Of a DNA stretch of 64,000 nucleotides, positions 57,886 to 64,000 are shown piece after piece; the stretch's first letter is position 1; each line of letters starts with the position of its first letter. Origin of the DNA: Azotobacter salinestris (GTDB lineage Bacteria; Pseudomonadota; Gammaproteobacteria; Pseudomonadales; Pseudomonadaceae); assembly GCF_009363155.1 (NCBI RefSeq), contig NZ_CP045302.1, positions 4,425,001-4,489,000 of the forward strand, given 5' to 3'. The notes under the pieces are model-generated. The model worked only from the letters and a program-made list of their open reading frames with translations. It made no database searches and was not told the origin of the DNA. Both the position numbers and the translations under genes were made by a program.

Positions 57886-59134
57886 CGCTTGAGCTCCAGG
57901 TGCGGGCGCTGCATGGGCAACAGGCCCTGCGGCCGCCAGACCATCATCAGCACCAGCAGGGCGCCGAACAGCAGCATGCGGTACTCGCTGAACTCGCGCA
58001 TCAGTTCGGGCAGCAGAATCATCACCACTGCGGCGAGGATCACCCCCAGCTGCGAGCCCATGCCGCCCAGCACGACGATGGCGAGGATCACCGCCGACTC
58101 GATGAAGGTGAAGGATTCCGGCGTCACCAGCCCCTGGCGGGCGGCGAAGAAGCTGCCGGCGAATCCGGCGAAGCAGGCGCCCAGGGTGAAGGCCGAGAGC
58201 TTGATGGCGGTGGGGTTGAGGCCCAGGGCGCGGCAGGCGATCTCGTCCTCGCGCAGGGCCTCCCAGGCGCGGCCGATCGGCATGCGCAGCAGGCGGTTGA
58301 TGACGAACAGGGTGAGCAGTACCAGCGCGAGGGCGATCAGGTAGAGGAAGATCACCTTGTGCGCCGAGTCGTAGGGCAGGCCGACGAAGCCGTGGAAGGT
58401 CTGCAGGCCCTCCGGGGCGCGGCGCTCGAAGGTCAGGCCGAAGAAAGTGGGCCTGTCGATGCCGCCGATGCCGTTGGGGCCACCGGTGAGTTCGGTGAGG
58501 TTGCGCAGCAGGAGGCGGATGATTTCGCCGAAGCCCAGGGTGACGATGGCCAGGTAATCGCCGCGCAGGCGCAGTACCGGAAAGCCGAGCAGAAAGCCGA
58601 ACAGCGCGGCCATCGCCCCGGCGATCGGCAGGCAGGTCCAGAAGCCAAGGTCGAAGTACTGCGAGAGCAGGGCGTAGGTATAGGCGCCGATCGCGTAGAA
58701 GCCCACGTAGCCGAGGTCGAGCAGGCCGGCGAGGCCGACCACGATGTTCAGGCCGAGTCCCAGCATGACGTAGATGAGGATCAGGGTGGCCAGATCCACG
58801 GCGCCGCGGGAGGCGAAGAACGGCCAGATCAGGGCCGGAACCAGCAGGGCGAGCACACCCCAGCGCTGGGTCGAGGGCAGGCTGAGGAGGTTCTTCACCC
58901 GGCCCGGCATGCCGGGAAGCTGCGGTGCTTCGCCCCAGAGGGCGGCCAGTCGGTCGCGGCCGAGCTGCCAGCAGAACATGCCGACGGCCGCGGCGGCGAT
59001 GCTCCAGAGCACCGCCGGGCTGGCATTGTGCACTTCCAGGCGGATGCCCACGGTGGTCAGCTTGAGTCCCAGCACCGGCCAGGCTACGGCGAGCACCAGC
59101 AGGGCGCTGAACAGGGCGGTCTTCAATCGGGGGC

Positions 59135-59138
<4 letters not shown>
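57882..59138 (-). CDS. braE: Branched-chain amino-acid ABC transporter permease BraE/LivM
   Basis: Encodes 418 aa, close to the BraE length. It has an N-terminal extension with extra helices (typical of BraE/LivM in pseudomonads), then the permease core with [20 protein letters not shown] and the EAA-like loop [22 protein letters not shown] at 59138 overlaps the braD stop by 4 nt. The open frame runs through braD and braC in a shadow frame and is discarded. Confidence 0.95.
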
Positions 59139-60058
<920 letters not shown>

Positions 60059-60132
60059 TGCCTGGTTCCTCGAAGCCCGCGGCAGGCGCAGACACACTCG
60101 CTCGTCGGTTTTTGCGGCCTTGGGAGTCGTAG

Positions 60133-60180
60133 GGTGGGTTAGGCCAACGGCCGTAACCCACCAACGGCACCGCAGGTGCC
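60133..60180 (-). repeat. REP-like inverted repeats between braC and braD
   Basis: GGTGGGTTA (60133-60141) pairs with TAACCCACC (60154-60162), a palindrome type often scattered in pseudomonad intergenic DNA. A second hairpin GGCACC (60166-60171) with GGTGCC (60175-60180) adjoins it. Such structures can stabilise upstream mRNA or partly terminate, consistent with higher expression of the binding protein than of the membrane genes. Confidence 0.65.
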
Positions 60181-60208
60181 GCTTTCGCAGACGAGCTGGG
60201 CTCTCGAC

Positions 60209-61330
60209 CTACTCGACCGGCGTCTTGCTCCCGTCCCGATGCCACTCGTAGACCTCGAAGCCGAAGTCTTTCAGATCGCCCTTGGCATCGAAGGCCAGGG
60301 TGCCGGTCACCGTATCGAAGCTGTTGCCGCGCAGGGCCTCGGCGACCGCCTCGGGGTCGTCGCTGCCGGCTTTCTCGATGCCCTGGGCGATCAGTTGCAC
60401 GGCGGCATAGGCGGGAAACACGAAGGGGCCGCTGGGGTCCCGGTTCTTGGCCTTGAGAGCCTCGACCAGCGGCTGGTTGCGCGGGTCCTGGTCGAAGGCG
60501 CGCGGCAGGGTGAGCAGCAGTCCTTCGGATGCGTTCCCGGCAATGGCGGAAAGTTCCTTGTTGCCGACCCCCTCCGGTCCCATGAAGCGCACCTTCAGGC
60601 CCCTTTCCGCGGACTGGCGCAGCAGCAGGCCGAGCTCCGGGTGGTAGCCGCCGTAGTAGACGAAATCGACGCCGGCCTGCTTGAGCTTGGCGATCATCGC
60701 CGAGAAGTCCTTGTCGCCGGCGTTGATGCCCTCGAACAGGGCCACCTCGACACCGCGCTCCTGCAGGGTCTTCCTGACCGCGCTGGCGATGCCTTCGCCG
60801 TACTGCTGCTTGTCGTGCAGCACCGCGACGCGCTTGGGCTTGATCCGCTCGGCGATGAACTTGCCCGCGGTCGGCCCCTGCAGGCTGTCCAGGCCGATGG
60901 TGCGGAAGATCAGTTGGTGGCCCTGGGCGGTGATCTGCGGGCTGGTAGCGGCCGGGGTGATCATCAGCACGCCCTCGTCCTCGTAGATGTCCGCCGCGGG
61001 CTGGGTCGAGCTGGAGCACAGGTGGCCGACGACGAAGGCGATGCCGTCGTTGACGATCTTGTTGGCCACCGCGACGGCCTGCTTGGGATCGCAGGCGTCG
61101 TCGTAGACGCTGCCCTCGAGGAGCTGGCCGTTCACCCCGCCGGCCTCGTTGATCCGTTCGATGGCCAGTTTCGCGCCGATGAACTGCATGTCGCCGTATT
61201 GCGCCACGGGCCCGGTGACCGGCCCGGCCAGGGCGATGCGGACCGGCTCGGCGGCGGCTGCATGGAGTGCGGTTCCGGCCAGCGCCAGGGCGGCGAACAG
61301 TCGGGAAAGGTGTCGGGTAGCCTTGTGCAT
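60209..61330 (-). CDS. braC: Branched-chain amino-acid-binding periplasmic protein BraC
   Basis: Encodes 373 aa, equal to P. aeruginosa BraC. A signal peptide ([27 protein letters not shown]) is followed by a Leu/Ile/Val-binding type I periplasmic fold with [39 protein letters not shown] and two Cys residues that would form the family disulfide. It is the first gene of braCDEFG. Confidence 0.96.
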   Translation of the reverse strand: MHKATRHLSRLFAALALAGTALHAAAAEPVRIALAGPVTGPVAQYGDMQFIGAKLAIERINEAGGVNGQLLEGSVYDDACDPKQAVAVANKIVNDGIAFVVGHLCSSSTQPAADIYEDEGVLMITPAATSPQITAQGHQLIFRTIGLDSLQGPTAGKFIAERIKPKRVAVLHDKQQYGEGIASAVRKTLQERGVEVALFEGINAGDKDFSAMIAKLKQAGVDFVYYGGYHPELGLLLRQSAERGLKVRFMGPEGVGNKELSAIAGNASEGLLLTLPRAFDQDPRNQPLVEALKAKNRDPSGPFVFPAYAAVQLIAQGIEKAGSDDPEAVAEALRGNSFDTVTGTLAFDAKGDLKDFGFEVYEWHRDGSKTPVE

Positions 61331-61447
61331 ACTGCTCCTCGTTGTTCTGTCGTTGCGGGGGGCCGCTCTGCAGCGGGCCCTTCTGCCAGGCGTTGCGTTA
61401 CAGTGTAAAGTCACGCTTCGCCGCTTGGAAACCTTGCCGACCGACAC

Positions 61448-61475
61448 TTGCCTGGTCCCGTCACACCGTTATGAT
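61448..61475 (+). promoter_or_regulatory. Likely promoter of the DUF2288 gene
   Basis: TTGCCT (61448-61453), 16-nt spacer, TATGAT (61470-61475), 28 nt before the ATG. The -10 matches consensus at five of six positions. Confidence 0.45.
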
Positions 61476-61503
61476 GGCGGCCCTTCCAACCGGTGAATCC
61501 TTC

Positions 61504-61821
61504 ATGACAGACACGACCAACCCCCTCTACGTCAAACTGCTCGGCGAAACGGCGCGGATCACTTGGGAAGAACTGCAGCCGTTCTTCGCCCGTGGCGCGC
61601 TGCTCTGGGTCGCCGGCGAGGTGGATCTGGTGGCGGTGGCGCTGGCCGTCGCCGAGGACGATCAGGCCAGTGTGGCCGCCTGGTTGACCGGCGGCCAGCT
61701 GGCGAAGCTGGAGGAGAGCCGCGCCGAGGATCTGCTCGCCCGCGACCCCGAACTCTGGGCTGTGGTGGTGGCGCCCTGGGTACTGGTGCAGGAGCGCAGC
61801 GGGGCGCCGGGGCACCACTGA
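61504..61821 (+). CDS. DUF2288-family protein
   Basis: Encodes 105 aa. The N-terminus TDTTNPLYVKLLGETARITW and the central ARGALLWVAGEVDLVAVALAV match DUF2288, a small cytosolic family of unknown function found in proteobacteria and cyanobacteria. It diverges from braC and is convergent with the phosphonate-type permease gene (9 nt between stops). Confidence 0.82.
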   Translation: MTDTTNPLYVKLLGETARITWEELQPFFARGALLWVAGEVDLVAVALAVAEDDQASVAAWLTGGQLAKLEESRAEDLLARDPELWAVVVAPWVLVQERSGAPGHH

Positions 61822-61830
61822 GCCGTCAAG

Positions 61831-62598
61831 CTATGCCTGCACCCAGCGCTGGCGCCCCCAGCCGCTCAGCGCGTCGACCCCAAGCACCAGCAGCAGCATG
61901 GCGAGGATCACCGTGGCGGCCTGGGCCTCCTGGAACAGGCTGAGGCTCAGGTAGAGCATCTGTCCCAGCCCGCCGGCGCCGACGAAGCCCAGCACGCTGG
62001 CCATGCGGATGTTGTTTTCCCAGCGGTACAGCGAGTAGGCCAGGAGTTGCGGCCAGACTCCCGGCAGGGTTCCGTAGCAGAACGCCGCGATGCGCCCGCC
62101 GCCGGCCAGGCGCACGGCTTCGGCCGGCTCGCCCGGGGTGTTTTCCAGGGCCTCGGCGAACAGCCGGCCGAGCACCCCGGCGGTGTGCAGGGCCAGCGCC
62201 AGGGTGCCGGCATTCGGCCCGAGGCCGGCAGCCAGCACCATCAGCGCAGCCCACACCAGCTCCGGAATCGCCCGCAGTGCATTGAGCAGCAGGCGCGCGG
62301 CGCTGGTCGCCAGCAGCCCGCAGCGTCCGCTGGCCGGGAGCGCCAGCAGCAGGCCGAGGCCGGCGGCGAGCAGGGTGCCGATGGCCGACATGGCCAGGGT
62401 CTCGAGGGCACCCTGACCAATGGCCAGCAGGTGTGCCGGGGAGAAGTCGGGGCGCAGGAAGCCGCCGGCGTAGTCGCCCATCTGCCGCAGGCTGTCCGCG
62501 CCGAACAGCGTCCCCAGGTCGATCTCCAGCCAGGCGAAGGAGGCCGCGACGGCCGCCAGCAGGCCCAGCAGCAGGAGGACGTTGCCCGTACGCCTCAT
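61831..62598 (-). CDS. phnE: Phosphonate-type ABC transporter permease (second, PhnE-like)
   Basis: Encodes 255 aa with about six membrane helices. The binding-protein-dependent permease loop appears as ENTPGEPAEAVRLAGGG, and the PhnE signature is [25 protein letters not shown] at 62598 overlaps the stop of the upstream permease by 4 nt. Two PhnE-like permeases with one ATPase are typical of phosphonate/phosphite importers; the exact substrate is not determined. Confidence 0.88.
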   Translation of the reverse strand: MRRTGNVLLLLGLLAAVAASFAWLEIDLGTLFGADSLRQMGDYAGGFLRPDFSPAHLLAIGQGALETLAMSAIGTLLAAGLGLLLALPASGRCGLLATSAARLLLNALRAIPELVWAALMVLAAGLGPNAGTLALALHTAGVLGRLFAEALENTPGEPAEAVRLAGGGRIAAFCYGTLPGVWPQLLAYSLYRWENNIRMASVLGFVGAGGLGQMLYLSLSLFQEAQAATVILAMLLLVLGVDALSGWGRQRWVQA

Positions 62599-63425
62599 GT
62601 CAGCCTCCCGCGCAGCAGGCGACTCAGCTGGTCGGCCAGCAGCACCAGCAGGAGGAAGGTCAGCAGCATGCTGGCCACCTCGCCGCCGGCGAACATGCGC
62701 ATCGACAGGTCGATCTGCTGGCCGAGCCCGCCGGCGCCGACGAAGCCCATCACCACCGAGGCGCGGATCGCGCATTCCCAGCGGTAGACGGTGTAGGAGA
62801 GCATCTCCGCCGCGGCGTTGGGCAGGATGCCATAGAGGAAGGCGACCAGCCGCGGACTGCCGCTGCCGAGCAGGGCGCGCACCGGGCGCGGGTCGACCGA
62901 CTCGAAGATCTCGGCGTAGACCTTGCCGAGCATGCCGGCATAGGTGATGGCGATGGCCAGCACCCCGGCGCTCGGGCCGAGCCCCACGGCGCGCACGAAG
63001 AGCAGCGCCCAGACGATCTCCGGCACGCTGCGCAGGACGATCAGCAGGCCGCGCACCGGCCAGCGCAGCAGGGCACCCCACCAGGCCGGCCGGCCACTGC
63101 GATGCACCGCCGAAAGCGACAGGGCGCGGCTGGCGAGCAGCGCGGCGGGCAGGGCGACGAGCAGCGCCAGGCTCATGCCGGCGGTGGCGATGGCCAGGGT
63201 TTCCAGGGTTGCCCGGCCGAGCAGTTCGAGAAACTCGTGGCCGTGTTCCGGCGGCCAGAAGGCGGCGACGAAAGTACCCATGGTGGCCACGTTGTCGCCG
63301 TGCAGCAGCACGCCCAGGTCCAGCTCGCTGAGCGACAGCCCCGGCCACAACAGGGCCAGCGCGAGCAGACCGAGCAACAGGCGCGGCAGGGCGGCGGGAT
63401 CGCGGGAGGCAGCGCGGGTCAGCAT
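62595..63425 (-). CDS. phnE: Phosphonate-type ABC transporter permease (first, PhnE-like)
   Basis: Encodes 276 aa. It shares with the downstream permease the C-terminal signature [20 protein letters not shown] and an EAA loop ([19 protein letters not shown]), so the two are paralogues that likely form a heterodimer. ATG at 63425 lies 7 nt inside the end of the ATPase gene. The longer open frame upstream is a shadow of that gene. Confidence 0.88.
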   Translation of the reverse strand: MLTRAASRDPAALPRLLLGLLALALLWPGLSLSELDLGVLLHGDNVATMGTFVAAFWPPEHGHEFLELLGRATLETLAIATAGMSLALLVALPAALLASRALSLSAVHRSGRPAWWGALLRWPVRGLLIVLRSVPEIVWALLFVRAVGLGPSAGVLAIAITYAGMLGKVYAEIFESVDPRPVRALLGSGSPRLVAFLYGILPNAAAEMLSYTVYRWECAIRASVVMGFVGAGGLGQQIDLSMRMFAGGEVASMLLTFLLLVLLADQLSRLLRGRLT

Positions 63426-64000
63426 CGGGGTATGTGCAGTACGTGGGGCAGAGCCGGCGGTGCAGCCGGCGGCTGCAGCTGTTCGTTGGCGTAGAGCGCG
63501 TCCAGCTCGGCCCGGCCGAGGGCGGCGGCCGGGCGGTCGAAGACCAGGCGCCCGGCGCGCACGCCGAGGATGCGCGGGAAATGCGCCAGCGCCAGATCCA
63601 CGGCATGCAGGCTGGCGAGCAGGGTGATGCCGCGGCGGGCGGCCTCCTCGCTCAACACGCCGAGGGTGTGTCCGGCGAGCACCGGGTCCATGGCCGAAAC
63701 CGGCTCGTCGGCGAGGATCAGCTCCGGCTCCTGATAGAGCACGCGGGCGATGCCGACCCGCTGCAGCTGGCCGCCGGAAAGCTGGTCGCAGTGCTCGAAC
63801 AGCTTCTCGGCCAGGTCCAGACGCGCCAGGGCTGCAGCGGCGCCGGCGGTATCCAGCGGATGCAGCAGGTTGAGCAGGCTCCTGCCCAGGGACCACTGGC
63901 CGAGCTTGCCGGCCAGCACCGCGGTGACCACCCGCTGGCGCGGAGGCAGGGGCGGCGCCTGATGGATCAGGCCGATGCGCGCGCGCAGCCGTTGCCGGGC
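63419..64000 (-). CDS. phnC: Phosphonate-type ABC transporter ATPase, 5' end outside window
   Basis: The visible 193 codons are the C-terminal part. It begins just before the Q-loop ([15 protein letters not shown]), then has the signature [16 protein letters not shown], Walker [14 protein letters not shown] and the switch His in [11 protein letters not shown]. The Walker A region lies beyond 64000. PhnC-like layout (Q-loop, then [17 protein letters not shown]) suggests a phosphonate or phosphite importer. A periplasmic binding protein gene is expected further right. Confidence 0.88.
   Translation of the reverse strand, partial: ARQRLRARIGLIHQAPPLPPRQRVVTAVLAGKLGQWSLGRSLLNLLHPLDTAGAAAALARLDLAEKLFEHCDQLSGGQLQRVGIARVLYQEPELILADEPVSAMDPVLAGHTLGVLSEEAARRGITLLASLHAVDLALAHFPRILGVRAGRLVFDRPAAALGRAELDALYANEQLQPPAAPPALPHVLHIPRC

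Overview
The window is GC-rich (roughly two-thirds G+C by eye) and reads as the chromosome of a Pseudomonadaceae member (Pseudomonas in the broad sense, including the Azotobacter clade). The rRNA sequences look pseudomonad. Many gene runs match the order I recall from Pseudomonas aeruginosa: nth with rnf, metG-apbC-dcd, the acylase/DUF2489/LEA block, ychJ-dinG, the esterase-ompA-pdxH-slyB-mrp block, and braCDEFG. No tRNA, CRISPR array, replication origin or prophage was seen.

Layout. 1-1160: 3' part of a 23S rRNA gene, 5S rRNA and their terminator. 1483-11000 (minus strand): a compositionally odd glyoxalase I gene, a small conserved gene, the rnfABCDGE-nth cluster (ion-motive ferredoxin:NAD reductase plus endonuclease III) and metG. 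11198-19788: apbC, then a complete carotenoid cluster (crtZ, crtB, crtI, crtY, crtX, type 2 idi, crtE) sitting between apbC and dcd. It predicts zeaxanthin and zeaxanthin glucosides. The divergent crtE/idi promoter carries TGTACA-N12-TGTACA, the form I recall for LitR/CarH-type photosensory MerR regulators, so light-controlled pigment is the main regulatory hypothesis. 19863-23218: dcd, a Pro-rich small protein, a phosphoribosyltransferase/erythromycin-esterase-like pair and a small unknown gene. 23318-27643: a penicillin-acylase-family lipoprotein (QuiP-like), DUF2489, a LEA14-like lipoprotein and an unknown gene.

27644-32757 is the accessory part: an AT-richer stretch with a Fur-box-like site and several inverted repeats, one unknown GTG-start gene, then nested transposons. 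An IS5-family element (16-bp inverted repeats, TGAT duplication) has its transposase split by an IS66-family element (AATGCTCC duplication). Backbone resumes at 32805 with ychJ, DUF6231, DUF1145, a CopD-like gene and dinG.

36963-55188 holds two complete but different Mrp/Mnh Na+(K+)/H+ antiporter operons on opposite strands, each with a fused MnhA-MnhB subunit. They flank a secreted GH50/agarase-like enzyme, a serine hydrolase, an OmpA-like lipoprotein, pdxH and a SlyB-like lipoprotein. 55190-61821 has a META-like lipoprotein, DUF5064, the branched-chain amino-acid transporter braCDEFG and DUF2288. The right edge is a phosphonate-type ABC transporter (two permeases and a 5'-truncated ATPase).

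The genes together suggest a respiring, sodium/proton-managing bacterium with a light-protective carotenoid option. The best candidates for new biology are the putative photo-operator carotenoid cluster, the duplicated Mrp systems around a secreted glycosidase, and the structured Fur-box region next to the nested insertion sequences.
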